DNA of 64,000 bases from Siphonodentalium dalli (GCA_032622095.1 CP136061.1:3782001-3846000); one strand, 5' to 3'. Positions 1-12,549 are shown, counted from the stretch's first letter. The notes: a model not told the origin generated them from the letters alone. Program-made: numbers and translations.

Positions 1-1
1 C

Positions 2-53
2 CATTCATCGAAAAGCTCGCGAGGAGAGCTTCCCAAGAGCTTTCCGATGAATG
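2..53. repeat. Short inverted repeat at window edge
   Basis: Bases 2-18 pair with 37-53, giving 16 of 17 positions with one a/c mismatch and an 18-nt loop. It lies just 3' of the DUF6589-like stop codon. Function unknown. Confidence 0.5.
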
Positions 54-273
54 ACAACAAGCCATATTTCCGACTAAATCCTGAAAAGTTACCCATAATT
101 CTGCTGTGGTTAGGGAGTCGATTAATTAGGGCATTACTGTAATTCATATATAAGAATGACGGTGTGTGTTAATTTGGATATATTATTTGTAAAAAAATAA
201 AACTTTGAACAAGACTATTCTCCATTTCTATTTGATCTATTTGATACCGGAGTGTTTCACATATCTCTAAATA

Positions 274-1399
274 TTATGAGTGCTTTTGCTTTTGTATCAG
301 AAGGTAGTCACTGTATTCCCTTGAATCTGCATCAAAAATATTTTTTGGAAAAATTTTGAAAGACTTATAGGCCTTTCTTTTTGGATCTTCAACCAGCAAG
401 TTCCTGTCCTGTATGATTCCAATTATTTTCTTAATACACGCTTCTCGCTTTGGCCGATTATGAAATCCCATCCGTTTACGTACACCAGACTGCACATCAA
501 AGTTTTTCTTCACTTCCCGAAGAGAATCAAATGCATGTGACATTGTTTGGCAACTCTCAAAATCTTTAGAGTTTTGTGAATCATATTTTAAGTCTCTATT
601 AATTATCTCCACCCACCCATCAATAGATTCACTGTTTTCAGAACAACCTTTTGTATTCACGGTCCTGTTCCACGTCAACCGATATGCTTCCTCTTCAGAT
701 AACAAGGCTTCTGACATGCTTATTAGCTGGAAGCTCGACAGTCTATATTTAAATTTATTAGTTGAATTGAAAACAAGCATTTCATATTTGGCAAGTCGTA
801 GATTTCGTGCTCCATCTGCACAATCAATTGTAGTTTGTAAGTTAAAATGCAGTGCTGATAACTGAAACAATGCACGTTGGTAATTAAAAACAATGTCACC
901 CTCTGGCTTTGACACCTGTTTCTTTTTTGCAGCATTGATCCCATGAATAACAGACTGATGCTTCTTGAGGCTGGTCAAACTTTTATATGCTCTTTCACAA
1001 GAACCATCAACACACACAAATTTGTTATCCTTATCTATTCTTAACTTATCATTTTTTTCAATTGATTCAAGATCATTCCTCATTTGTTGAAAAATGTCTT
1101 CTGTTTCTCTGAAGAAATAGCATTTAATTATGTGAAGTGCCACATTTTCCACGCGGTCAATGATGCATTCTTCACTGAGATCTCCGAATGGATCATCTTC
1201 AAGATTCTCCATCAACAGCCCATCCATAACAAGCTTGCAACACATGCCATCAAATATGATCTGAAGGAAATTCTCACATGCCCGGTATTTTTTTATTGGG
1301 TTTATTACTAATGTCATGTGCCTTGAGTTCATTCCTGTAATATACCAGCGTACCTGGATCACCAGCTGATGTTTCCTTGTAGAGTAGTTTCCAGATAGC
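274..1399 (-). CDS. Last exon of the DUF6589-like gene with C2H2 finger
   Basis: The acceptor ttacatttcag lies right of 1399. The exon begins with an AIWKLLYK segment and ends in TAA at 274-276. The frame changes in a T7 run at 1288-1294, and the downstream frame is then open for about 340 codons. It holds a C2H2 finger (C-x4-C-x12-H-x4-H, about 943-1014) and, after it, the DUF6589 C-terminal signature with ADGARN, KYEML, LLSEEEAYRLTWNR and SGVRKRMGFH motifs. The protein ends in a Lys-rich tail. The family's function is unknown. Confidence 0.75.
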
Positions 1400-4300
1400 C
1401 TGAAATGTAAGGAAATTTTGCAACACCGTACCTCTCTTAATTAACAGCACATGCGGTCAGGAAAACATTCCAGGATTCAAGGTTGAAATTTTTTATTTTT
1501 CGGGAAGGTATTTCCAAGGGCGATTCAGGACCCAGTTTGATGGAAAATGGTGTAAATTGCAGAATAAGGCAGACAAATGGTTTCAAATATTTAAAAAATT
1601 ACCATCCGGAAGGAATGCCAATCATCTAAGCTCAATGAAAAGCCCCAGAAATCTCAGATAATCACAAAATGCTCATTATTTTGATCATTTTCAAAAACTG
1701 ATTTAAAAAAAAATTTAATTACATGTTTGCAAAACTAACACTGTTATAACATCTGCCATGGTACCCAGAGTCACCACACCAAATTTGGTTGAAATCGGTC
1801 CAGGGTCGGGAGAAATATTATATCCGGAATACAATTAAGTCAGACAATCACACATCAAATTCAAGACAAAATTCATTTGTATTATTTTCATTAGACGGTG
1901 AATTTGCAATCTTTGGTGCAATGCTGGTATCATGCCAAACATGTGTGCAGCTGTTGTCGACACGCATTCTCAGTCTTTGTAAACATACACTCGGATTCAT
2001 ACTAATAATATTTTTCATATGTGGTATGTAGTTTACTCCAGACTGGTGCATTCTATAAGAGTGACAGAAATAACTAAATATAAATATAAATAAATTGCTA
2101 TATTTACATCCAACTTTTTCAGAAAAATGGGGCGGGAGGGCAAATTTTATTTTTTATATTTATTCTTCCTAATGTAATTGGTAATGGACAGTTTTAGATA
2201 TTGAAGCAGTATACTATCGTATGTAATACAAGATAATTTAGATTGTCTAATGTTATCAAAATAGACTGATTAATAGGTCATTAAAATGTAATTTGATGGT
2301 TAAGGTATGAGAAAAAGAGTTTACATAAATGATATCCAAATAAAAAAAAAATGAAGGGCCTAAAATAGCCTCAAAATAGGGTCGGGAGGGGATGTAAATC
2401 AAGCCATTTTTGTTATATTGGTCTAAGTGACAACCAATTTTTCGGTAGTATTTAGCACAGGTCCCCAGAAAAAAATTTGACCCTACCCCCAATAGTATTT
2501 AATCCTATCGGGGGTGGGGTCAATTTTTGTTCTGGGGACCTGTGGTTTTTAGTGGCTAGCATGTCCTAAACAAGAAAATATTTCGGTCAAAATACCATAT
2601 TATGAACTGTAAATTATCATGCCAATGTGAATACAACATTATCAATGACTCACATCAAGGTTATTCATAGATCTGTGCAAGTCTTCGGATTTCGGAATTA
2701 ATCCTTGTAGTCTGTGGAATTGTCATCAGAATCTTTCATACATAATTGGGCTTTCTGCGCCCTCTCATCAGTGAGCCAGTCACCCCCAAAAAAGACAGAT
2801 TCAACGATTTCAACTGAGCCATCATCCTTTTCTCTGGTTGGGATGTACTCATTGGATAATTCCTTCATTAGGCTGATCATATCTGCTGTTTTCGATTCGT
2901 TCTTGTCATAAAGTCCAACGACATACTGAAGTAGAAAAAGTAAATTTTCAGTAAAATGTACATGCACCAGTACATGTATGTGAAGTCTTTCTGAAAAATT
3001 AATGGGCTGATTAATCTCACAAATTCAATGAATGTCGAAAAGCAAATGATGTGCATCACTCATATCATACAGTTATCTCATATTCAAACGAACATGTTTA
3101 AAAATTATAGGCCTGTTTATGATACAGTATCATGAGTATGGTACATATAGTGTCGACGTCCGGATTGACCACTTGTTCGTCTGTCTGCTCATACACTTTA
3201 TGCATAATGCCATAACTGAAACTTTTTCAATCCGATCAGAACCAAATTTTGAATATGAGTTTCTCATCCCAAAATACAGATCGAGTTCAAATGAAAATGA
3301 GATTGAAGCAATTTTTTATTTAATTTAAATTATTTTTTTTGGCCATGGCCCTTTTTCGAAGAATTTTTTTTTTTTAATCTCATGACCACATTGAAACTGC
3401 CATTCATCTGGTGACTGCAGTTGGCAATGATTATATCAATATAGTTCTACTAGTATAACCATGGTATAATGTATACTACCAATATACCTGTTCGGACTTC
3501 TTTTTCATGGTATCTTGCAATGGGTGAAAGTACTGCGATGGGAAAGTATGTTGGATTCTTTGTTGGAGTTTAGGCATGTAAATGCTGGCCCTCTTGACAA
3601 CCAAATGTGCCAATTCTGCTGACAACAAAAATTGCTCAGTCTTGGATGGGATGAAATCAATATTAGGTTTCAGCCTTAGATTCTCTCTCGGGCGTTCTGT
3701 TGACATATCCGGTGCCAAAACTCTGTCCACAACAACAACAAGGTTGAAGAAGTGCTGATCATCTACTCTCCTATCAGTGGTCATGTACGTTGGGACAACC
3801 CGCCGATCCCAGTTGTCTCCTGCTAAACTAAACTTTGGTTTCTCCTCACTGATGTTCATCCTGAAAATCAAGTCATATCAGGATTGATGATTGTAAATAC
3901 CGGTAATACAAAAATTACATGTACATGTACTGGTACTCCATTTACATTGTGTATAGTTCAGGATAAAAAATGCCAAATATTGGGATGTTTAGTCAGATAA
4001 TAAATTGGAGTTAGTGGAATATTCAGTTACATGTATACCTGTATACAGCATACATGTACATGTATTTCATTCACTAGACCACCATATATACCGGTATGTA
4101 CATTTCTCAAATTTGTGTTAACATACACTCAAATTCATACTGATACTATTATTTAAAGAAGTATTCGAATTAACGCTCCTAGATTAATATTTCTTTGACT
4201 TCGGGGGTAAAAAAATATTTGATTCAAGTATAGGAACCCACCCATCAGAGTGATCAGCTATCGATTTTTGATGTTTGTTATTCCTTGAGATGTGCAATTA

Positions 4301-7300
4301 TTTCTGGCCCAGAAAAACGGATGGTCTCAGTCAAAATTGTGAATGAAGATGGATAACTCTAAACTAAAGTGATATACGGTCATATTTTGTGATACCCAAG
4401 TGATAATATGGCCATATTTCGTTGAACAAAATGTTGATAAATAAAACCTTTTGGGAAATTTTATACCATACATGTAGTTGACAGTGGATAGCATTATTTT
4501 GTTGCAATTAATCGATTCTTATAACAAAAGAGTATTTCAAGAATTGTTGTTGTTGTATCTTGATGATATGTGGACCATCTGATTGTATTGAGTACCTTTA
4601 TTTGTGGCTATGTATTTATCTGAGAATAAAATTTTCTCCCGCTATTGAGAGCATGTTTGTAGAATGATATGGGAAGAGGAAGAACTTAGAATTGAATTAT
4701 TCATATGCTCAAACATACTTCTCCCAATTGTGTTTCAAGTCTAGTACTCTTTTGTTTTCCAATGCAGCCAGTTCTTTCAACTTTTTGGTTGTTGTCCGCC
4801 GTCCTGTGCACACACCTAGTTTCTGAAGCCGCTCCTGAACCTGGAATAGGATTAATATACATGTACATGTAGTTTGATTTCCATGGAATAAACATTAATA
4901 ATACAATAAAACATATACCATATCTATTTTTTAACTTGCTTACCCTTGGGGGCTTAGCCTCTCAATTCAATATTCACTGTTGTGACTAAGTTTGACTATA
5001 ATGTTACCTATATGGAGTCCCATTATTAAAAGAGTACATACATTGTAATATAAATTATGATAATATAGATATAATTGTCATCAGACATACATGTAGAACA
5101 TTCTGTGAACCTTTAAGTATGCATGTACATTTGTATGTGATAGACTGCAGAGACCTACCCCTTTGCATCAGTATTCACTGCCTGAAGCAGCCTGAAGTGA
5201 AAATTTCTCTCACTGTGAAACATATACATGAATAAACATGAATAATATAATTGGCTAAATTTGTGTTTACTGTTGCATGTGCAGTACATGTATGTCATGA
5301 TATGAGCTTTTGCTTATATAAACAAAAACCTACACCCAAAAACATTAGTTTGGTCTTCATTGCCTAAAAGCACATTAATTTCAACATCATACAAACCTTT
5401 CCATTACATCCACTGCTATGCAGAACAACTCCTGTCACATTCTGTAGAAGGGACATATTCTTATTTCGGTGTTTTAGTGCGATGCAAGCAACTGTAGATA
5501 TTTTCATCTCTTTTCCAGGAAGATTTGTCTTGTTCCCTTTAATAATTGCCTCAAGAACTTTGCCAAGATATGGTGCATATTTAACCAGATCATCATAGAT
5601 ATCAATCCATGAGAAGGTGGACATCTTATCAATATCTTTGTTCAAAATAACACATGAACTGTCACTTGAACACATTTTTCTTATCTCCTCCTGCAGTAGT
5701 CTCGAAACACTGTCCACCATCGCTTCCGGGCAAAGTTTGCAACATTTTTTGGCCAGCGAAGAATGGTTGTTGTATACAATGGCAGATACAATACTTTTTC
5801 TGTTGCGGTCCTTTATTTCAATTTTCTTGGTCTTTGATGGATATTGCAACAAAACCTGCAAGATAAAAAGTCGAAGGACATAGATATTTATACCGGTCCA
5901 AAACAAACTTTGTGTATATAACAGGGACACATGGCTAGAGGGTCTCTGTTGACGGATGTCCATCTTGAATTTCGAATTGCAACCCCTCTCCTCCCTCCTT
6001 GAACCTGTGTGCGAAATTCCACCACCCCCCCCCCCCCCCACCCACACTTTGGTTGAAACTTTCCAACTGGTTTTTTTTTAACAAAAGCAGAAATGTGTAC
6101 CAAAAGAAGAAAAGTCTGCAGATTCAGTTAACTATTCAGTTATGTATTTAATCTGGTGAGGAAATTACTAAAACACTGAAGAAGCCCTTCAGTTTGCTCC
6201 ATTGTTTTTAATAATTAACCATAAATAAGGCATTTTGGCTCATTCTGCAAAACTGAGGCCAAAATAAGCCGAAATCAGGTAAACTCGCGTATTTGAAGGC
6301 ACACAACATGAAAAATGCTTAGCGAATCTGGGAATGGTTTTCAGTGCTGGGTTCACGAAATTGAGGTCGACATAATTGTCACGTTATTTGTAGGATTTGT
6401 GAATTTTATTGTTTTATATACATCCAGGAAAATCCATAAATTGATGATTTGACCAAATTTCCCCAAATTTATTTCAACTGATGCGATGTCAGGCATGAAA
6501 TGTGTTGAAACTGTATTCATGTATCAGTTGAGTGGTGCGGTTGGTGAATTACACACACTGGCATTTATTTCCCCTCATAAATAATAACCAAATAATTTCC
6601 CAAATTTGATAAACATACTGGTATTATTTTTTGGTTGAAAGTAAACTTTGGCAACTATATAGCACAACATCAATTTAGAACATTTCAGGTAAAACAATGT
6701 TTAGCTTTAATTACATGGTAGGTAACTATGGGAGGCCCTTTTCACATTTATTATTTATTTACGCTTTAGCGCAAATAACCTCAATCATTTGCGCTTAAGT
6801 GCAAATATTTAAGCGTAAATCATTTGCGGTTTAAATAAGCAGAAATCATTTACACTTAAGCGCAAATAAAAAATAATATTCATTGACCCCCCCCCCTGAA
6901 TTAATTTTTAATGGCACAGGCCTAAACACATCACTCAAGTCTATATAGGCCCACCATATGAGGGAAGCAATCCCCAAGTAACCCCTAGATCCCTTTTATG
7001 ACCATGGAAATGGTATAGATCAATGCAGGATATGTCTCTTTTATAAAATATATACTAGATCTCTGGGATGGAGACATAAATTATTGGGGACAGGGATGCT
7101 GATAATATAAATATAAGTTTCCCCCTCCTATTTCAAGTCAATAAGTATACCATATGAGGGAAGCAAGCACTCGATGTCCCATAATTCCCTTTTTATGGAA
7201 ATGGTATATATCTGTGCGGGAGATGTCCCTTTAATAAAATATACTAGAGCTCTGGGAGTGAGGCACCAATTCGTGGGACACCAGGGACAGAGATGCTTAT

Positions 7301-8616
7301 ATGCATATGGAAATATGTTTTTTCTTCAACTTTCGAGTCTGTATGGGGCTATTATCTACTCTCCCCAGAATCACAGGTCATTTGTTTGTGTTTGCTGAAG
7401 AAATAATCAAAATTAGTGCGGGTAGGTATAGGTATTTTTTTTATTTTCTGTCCCAAATTGGGTGGGGGGGGTGACAAAACCTCATGTTGACAAGTCTCTT
7501 ATTGTTTTTCACCATTGAATTAGTTTCAATTATATGTTGACACAGATTGAGGTACACCAAGGTCATGTTGCGTCATCTCCTTATTTAGAATACGCGTTTG
7601 GAATTTACTACGAAGTTGTGATGATCCTTATTTGGCAGGTGACGTAATATGAATAGGTTAGGAGAAAATACTATTTTTTAATATCTTTGCAAATTCAATA
7701 CTTGTTATGTCTGGTCATTCCACAAATATGAATACAGTTTTGATGTTTTTTTAACATACGACGTCTGGTCAGTTAAGATACGCGACGCAAACGTGTAGTT
7801 TATACGATAACTTTAATGAGATTGCAGTCAAATGCGCAGGTGTAGCTTGTATGAATATTAATTGAATTTGCAGGAAGCTATTCATTGGTCAAGCAAGGCA
7901 TCGCTCGCTGCTTATTGGCTAGATTTCTCTCGTTTGTAATAATTTTAACCATGCGAGTTCGCAGACCCAGTCTCTGTAGGCTACTCCAGACTGTTTTTTT
8001 TTATATGTGGGTATGTAGTTTACTCCAGACTGCCTCAGGCTGTAAGTTAATTGAAATGAAACACGGTCTAATTTAATTTAGACTGGGTACATGGGGTATG
8101 TATTATTTGTTTATAGTTAATTTAGACTGGGATATCAGACTCACCTCACATTTAGACTCTAAATTTACTTGTGCTCAGGCTCAGACTGGTTGAAATTCAG
8201 TTTCTTTCTTGGTTTCAACTTTCTGTTCTGTTGATCTGCTGGATTTAGATCCTCGAAATAATTAATCAGCTTCCTGAATCTCGGGCTGTTTGTTGTTGTT
8301 GAAACAGTAGATTGTTGACGAGCGGGTAATTTGGGTACAACTGGTAGGCCTATACTCTTTGGAGCTGATAATACGTCTGTGTAAGGTCGGATGGGTTTCG
8401 GTGGCGTTGGTGGTGGAATTTTCTTCGCTCGTTTTGGCTGCGGTGGTGCTACTGGGGAACTGATAGCTCGTTTTGTTATATCCAGGTACTTTAGATGTTT
8501 TATCAAATAGTCCCGACATTCATGAATTTTTGATTCGTGGCCGTTGATTTGTGTTATTTTTTGACAACAGGGGCGACAAATCGCCTGGCCAATCTCAAAA
8601 TAGTTCGTTCGGAGTC
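274..8616 (-). CDS. Multi-exon gene, DUF6589-like protein with C2H2 finger
   Basis: Six exons on the minus strand can be joined with GT/AG borders. In transcript order they are 8616-8169 (or to 8145), 5855-5397, 4840-4719, 3860-3488, 2925-2654 and 1399-274. Phases agree between exons two and six; the first junction does not fit exactly, so a small exon or an alternative donor is missing. The predicted protein is about 900 residues: a Cys-containing N-terminus (ICRPCC, HECRDYL), a proline/lysine-rich linker, then a long conserved-looking domain with GDNWDRR, GGDWLTDERA, ADGARN and LTWNRTVNT motifs. I recognise these as the DUF6589 family, common in marine invertebrates and of unknown function. 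Two single-base frameshifts (near 2703 and 1288-1294) interrupt it. It could be a pseudogene, a domesticated element gene, or an intact gene with assembly errors. Confidence 0.7.
2456..2545. repeat. Near-perfect hairpin in intron 5
   Basis: The arm 2456-2494 (containing acaggtccccag and gaccctaccccc) and the arm 2506-2545 (containing gggggtggggtc and ctggggacctgt) are reverse complements with few mismatches. They are separated by about 11 nt. It lies between exons 5 and 6 of the DUF6589-like gene. It is probably a small foldback element. A structured RNA is possible but nothing else supports it. Confidence 0.7.
2654..2925 (-). CDS. Exon 5 of the DUF6589-like gene, frameshifted
   Basis: The acceptor ctacttcag lies right of 2925 and a consensus GTGAGT donor at 2648-2653. 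The exon encodes the GGDWLTDERA motif. The frame meets a stop at 2698-2700, but a one-base change at the GG near 2703-2704 would carry the frame to the donor in phase 0, matching exon 6. The exon is 272 nt, one short of a multiple of three. A single lost G, real or an assembly error, explains this. Confidence 0.65.
3488..3860 (-). CDS. Exon 4 of the DUF6589-like gene
   Basis: This exon is 373 nt. The acceptor gattttcag lies right of 3860 and the donor GTATAT left of 3488. One base completes the codon from exon 3, then 124 codons follow. It contains the characteristic GDNWDRR segment, followed by a DDQHFFNLVVVVDRV segment, which resembles the central part of DUF6589 proteins. It exits in phase 0. 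Confidence 0.75.
4719..4840 (-). CDS. Exon 3 of the DUF6589-like gene
   Basis: This exon is 122 nt. The acceptor cctattccag precedes 4840 and the donor GTATGT follows 4719. It enters in phase 0 and leaves after two bases of a Lys codon, which the first base of exon 4 completes. It encodes about 40 residues, beginning VQERLQKLGV and ending DLKHNWEK. A longer open frame over the same bases is a shadow. Confidence 0.7.
5397..5855 (-). CDS. Exon 2 of the DUF6589-like gene
   Basis: This exon is 459 nt (153 codons), phase 0 at both ends. The acceptor tcttgcag lies just right of 5855 and the donor GTTTGT just left of 5397. The translation starts VLLQYPSKTKK, is rich in Lys and Cys, and ends SSGCNGK. 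There are no stops in frame. It joins exon 3 without a phase break. Confidence 0.7.
5928..6060. repeat. Fragment of a dispersed repeat family
   Basis: The stretch tggctagagggtctctgttg followed by gcgaaattcca and a poly-C run matches the copy near 17325-17445 (tggctagagggtctccgttg, gcgaaattcca, poly-C/G). Part of the same family is seen at 24930-25010. It sits in intron 1 of the DUF6589-like gene. The class is not determined. Confidence 0.4.
6757..6872. repeat. Small CTTAAG palindrome cluster
   Basis: About five copies or half copies of a palindrome close to atttgcgcttaagcgcaaat lie within 116 bp, in intron 1 of the DUF6589-like gene. The same core (GCGCTTAAGCGC) forms a much larger cluster at 62768-63600. 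Confidence 0.65.
8169..8616 (-). CDS. First detected exon of the DUF6589-like gene
   Basis: The acceptor ttctag precedes 8616. The frame is open for about 148 codons and starts with a cysteine-bearing stretch (ICRPCC, then HECRDYL), which may bind zinc. A basic proline-rich linker follows (PPQPKRAKKIPPPTPPKP) and then a Ser/Thr-rich part. Two donors are possible. GTAAAT at 8163-8168 ends the exon in phase 2. The stronger GTGAGT at 8139-8144 would need a frame change but would then be in phase with the next exon. The true start codon lies further right and was not found. Confidence 0.55.
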
Positions 8617-8829
8617 CTAGAAATCCACATAAATTTCAGGTCAGTTACGATTGAAGGAATTATCCACTCGGTGCAATCCTTGTGTTTACTCCACGCTATA
8701 TCTGCTTCTCATGATGCGTGAACATATAGTTCGTCTGTAATATTGTGACTTTTGAATAAATCCATCTAACCAGTTAGTTGTGTGTTTTAGTTATCGTTTT
8801 AGTTATCGTCATTCTGTCATTGCTGGCCA

Positions 8830-9190
8830 TTACACCCCCAATCTCTCACACAAACGGCACCAATTTGGCTTCTTGCAATCGCACGATATAATGGAGAAGA
8901 ATATGTATCAATTTGGTGAAAATCGGCGCTAAACATAGTTTTTGGTCAATTTTAATGCCCCCCTCCCCTCCGTACACCCCTGACTCGAACAGCGCCATAT
9001 CATGGATATAATTATGTATAAACCTGGTGGAAATCGGCGACAAAAATATTTCATCATTTTTGCTGCCCCTCCCATTTTCTGCCCCTGACATAAACAGCGT
9101 CTCGTTAGAATATTTTAACCTGCATCGTTATCTTCCTCGTAAATTTTACCCTTGTTAGACCCCTTTGGTGCCATCTTCATGCCCCCCCCC
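8830..9190 (-). repeat. Inverted copies of the 50.5-52.2 kb tandem repeat
   Basis: At least two units with ttggtgaaaatcggcg, cccctgactcgaacagcgcc and poly-C stretches are reverse complements of the units at 50530-52200 (cgccgatttccaccaa, tttgagtcaggggtgca). The open frame 8846-9091 is produced by this repeat and is not a gene. Confidence 0.6.
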
Positions 9191-10494
9191 CCCGAAGCTA
9201 TATATAGAACTCAGACTGACAGACATTCGCCAATATAGCCACCAAGTGTGGCATCTTTAACCCACACGATTTGATTCCTTGTTTCATTGGAGAAGAACGT
9301 AGTCTATGGGCTACTAGGCAAATATGAGCCCGTTTGTACCGAACTTGCGGGCAAATGTATTGTGTTTTTCGAAAGCTTGGTATCTCTGGCCTTGATAGCA
9401 TGATAGTAAGCTGGATTCTATAGCTTAATACATCAAATGTGTGCGGAAGTACCACTACCATTACGAGAATAAGAAGTGTCTAATATTGGTAGTAGGGTTA
9501 ACACATTGGTCGTTTTCACACTTCCTTGCAAATTATGAACGCAATGTTACCAGTTATATGTCACAAAATGGATACTTCTTTCAGCTGATCTAAACTTTGT
9601 GTCGTAAGGTCATGATATTGGGCTATGAAGTTCAAAGGTTAATGCAGGATTGAAAATACTCATTTCTCCTGATCTCATTTTGGGATATCCAGACAAATTA
9701 TATTGTACTTACTTTTGATGAAATACATTACCATAGACGTATCTTTGGTTGGACTGGCAGGAAAATCGTCAAGTATACCAGGCATGCCATGCCAGAACTA
9801 ATCAATGGTGTAGATAATACTTACGCCCAATTGAAAATCGACGTTAATAACCACAAATTGTCTTGTTATATATATAGGACAGATAATTTGAAGCTATGTA
9901 TTATCTGGTATATATCGTGGACATATTATGAGTTACTGTGCAAACACTAGTCCCAAAGGATGCTATGGTGTAAAACGTATTGGTCCATGTTGCTTCTCAC
10001 ACGATCTTAGTTGAAGAGTATTCATGTTATTGCGGTCGCGGTACATTGACCAGTAAATTGATCTACATGTATTATTGTTTGTCGATGTCAGTCATCAATC
10101 GGTTCTTGCATTTGAGGTGAGGTGTCAGCATTATCGCATCCTATGCGACAGCGATGCTAGTCCAATTTCATTGTGACGGAGAGTAGTAGTTTATATGGGA
10201 ACTGACAGTATTGTGTATTTGTGGTCTTGTTCCTTCTCAATGTGAAATGTGTACAGTTAGAATATTGCAAGTGCTCATTTATTCCAAATTCCAATTATAT
10301 AGAGTTTTAGAAGAATATTATTATTATCCAGGAAGGTAAGTTGTTTTAAGGGTATCTTACTATCTTCTTTATGGTGGAGAGTGTGAGCGTCTAGTCAATA
10401 ATTGTGAGATATTGTTGTTTGTGTTGCATGGTAATCGATGACAGTCAAGACTTTCCACAAGCTGCTCTCATGGAAACTCCAATCTCTCATATTG
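9191..10494. other. Gene-free stretch
   Basis: No open frame with recognisable content, no convincing exon borders and no clear repeat structure. AT-rich unique-looking DNA. Confidence 0.5.
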
Positions 10495-10633
10495 ATTAGT
10501 GATACGGACCGGACCGGACCACATTGTGTGGTCCGGTCCACTGCCAAGGCGGTCCAGTTCGGTCCGGTCCAGGCCATTCCGGTCCGGTACACATGCATGG
10601 ACCGGTCCAAAACTGTCCGGTCCACCTATAATA
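10495..10633 (+). repeat. GGACCGG-rich block, copy 1
   Basis: A GC-rich block in AT-rich surroundings, made of many overlapping GGACC/GGTCC/CCGG words. It starts attagtgatacggaccgg and ends ccggtccacctataata. A second block at 12550-12684 has the same ends in inverted orientation. Short open frames through it are by-products of the repeat. Confidence 0.7.
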
Positions 10634-10684
10634 GGCTATATGTTAATGAATTCTCTGTTTTCTCAAAGTTTTTACTCTGTATAG

Positions 10685-11939
10685 TGTGACATAACGACCC
10701 ATTATAATCTCACAACTTGATTCAAACTATACGAATGTCCCAATATATAGAACCCCAAACTCAGATATTCGTGTTCGGTTCTTAACGAAACCTCACACGT
10801 CTTACTCTCAGCGAAGACATACACACAATGAAGATGGCTCCCAAATATGGTCAAGGGAAATGACCATAACGGCGGAACCAATCCCGATGTGTATTGCCAA
10901 ACGCCTCATATAATATGCATCCCAAATAGTATATAAGAAACAACCACATCCCATCACTTCATGCTTTCACTAGACTCATCTCATCTCGAGGTTCGTATAC
11001 CTCTCCAGGCATCACCCACACCAGGCATCACCCACTCGGGGACCTCACTTCGCGGCGACTTGATTATCACCTTTGTATACACTGCTTGTATCTTATTCAC
11101 GACGTAATAAAGATTTGTACCTATATATATATCTATGTGTTCATTACTTCACATATTATTAATGTGTTCGGTTCTTAACGAAACCTCACACGTCTTACTC
11201 CCAGCGAAGACATACACACAATGAAGATGGCTCCCAAATATGGTCAAGGGAAATGACCATAACGGCGGAACCAATCCCGATGTGTATTGCCAAACGCCTC
11301 ATCTAATATGCATCCCAAATAGTATATAAGAAACAACCAAATCCCATCACTTCATGCTTTCACTAGACTCACCTCATCTCGAGGTTCGTATACCTCTCCA
11401 GGCATCACCCACACCAGGCATCACCCACTCGGGGACCTCACTTCGCGGCGACTTGATTATCACCTTTGTATACACTGCTTGTATCTTATTCACGACGTAA
11501 TAAAGACTTGTACCTATATATATATCTATGTGTTCATTACTTCACATAGTATTAATGTGTTCGGTTCTTAACGAAACCTCACACGTCTTACTCCCAGCGA
11601 AGACATACACACAATGAAGATGGCTCCCAAATATGGTCAAGGGAAATGACCATAACGGCGGAACCAATCCCGATGTGTATTGCCAAACGCCTCATCTAAT
11701 ATGCATCCCAAATAGTATATAAGAAACAACCACATCCCATCACTTCATGCTTTCACTAGACTCATCTCATCTCGAGGTTCGTATACCTCTCCAGGCATCA
11801 CCCACACCAGGCATCACCCACTCGGGGACCTCACTTCGCGGCGACTTGATTATCACCTTTGTATACACTGCTTGTATCTTATTCACGACGTAATAAAGAC
11901 TTGTACCTATATATATATATATGTGTTCTTTACCTCACA
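10685..11939 (+). mobile_element. Solo LTR with internal triplication
   Basis: The sequence starts TGTGACATAACGACCC, ends ACCTCACA and is flanked by a 4-bp direct repeat atag (10681-10684, 11940-11943). It is clearly related to the 456-bp LTR of the full element at 36465-50189 but in the opposite orientation. It shares the cggttctta..cgaaacctcacacg block, the agtatataag TATA box and the aataaag polyadenylation signal. A 393-bp segment is repeated in tandem: 10771-11163, 11164-11556 and 11557 to the end. The first 86 bp of U3 occur once only. Each internal junction carries taNtattaat, the same bases that follow the 5' LTR of the full element, so the tandem arose from an LTR plus its adjoining leader. 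Confidence 0.88.
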
Positions 11940-11943
11940 ATAG

Positions 11944-12549
11944 TACAAACTATAAGGTTACTGAGTTCAGTGCATTGCAATGAGTCCATATATATTAAAA
12001 CTTACATTGTTTGCCGATTCTATGCATCATTGTCTGTCTCTGGTGGGATATACTGGGAACGATGCACGATCATAGTATTTCTACTAATGCGAACATGCAC
12101 TAATTAAATGTATTGGACAGATATATAGCTAGGGCCAGAATGTGATATAACCAATCTAACATGGCACTCAACTGATCGTATGCATGATTCGTATCATACT
12201 TATTTTCATTAAATTGAAATTTAAACGAAATAACTATAGTGATGACAATTATACAAATGTGTACTAATATGACTACTACATTAATGTTGGAGTCTTGGAG
12301 ATTGTGATGGCTGATTGTATAGTCCTGACAATTACAGTTATATACCTAAGTACAACTACTATTGGATTAATGTGACTGTCTTGTCTTTCATTATAAGGAA
12401 ATTGACAGGTAAAAGTACATCTATACATTGTTTTCGTGGCATCAAACGTTTAATAGATATTAACCACTTGAATGCGTCAATACATCGAAGCTAACTGATA
12501 TGACGGCAAATACGCAATAATATTCGCGAAAGTTTATTATAACTGAAGT
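11944..12549. other. Gene-free stretch
   Basis: AT-rich sequence with no recognisable coding or repeat content. Confidence 0.45.

Noticed and set aside
10438-10689. Plus-strand frames through the GGACCGG block
   Set aside because: Repetitive peptide from the GGACC words; not conserved between the two blocks.
10771-11939. Three independent solo LTR insertions
   Set aside because: Only one target duplication (atag) flanks the whole array and the internal junctions lack LTR ends plus duplications.
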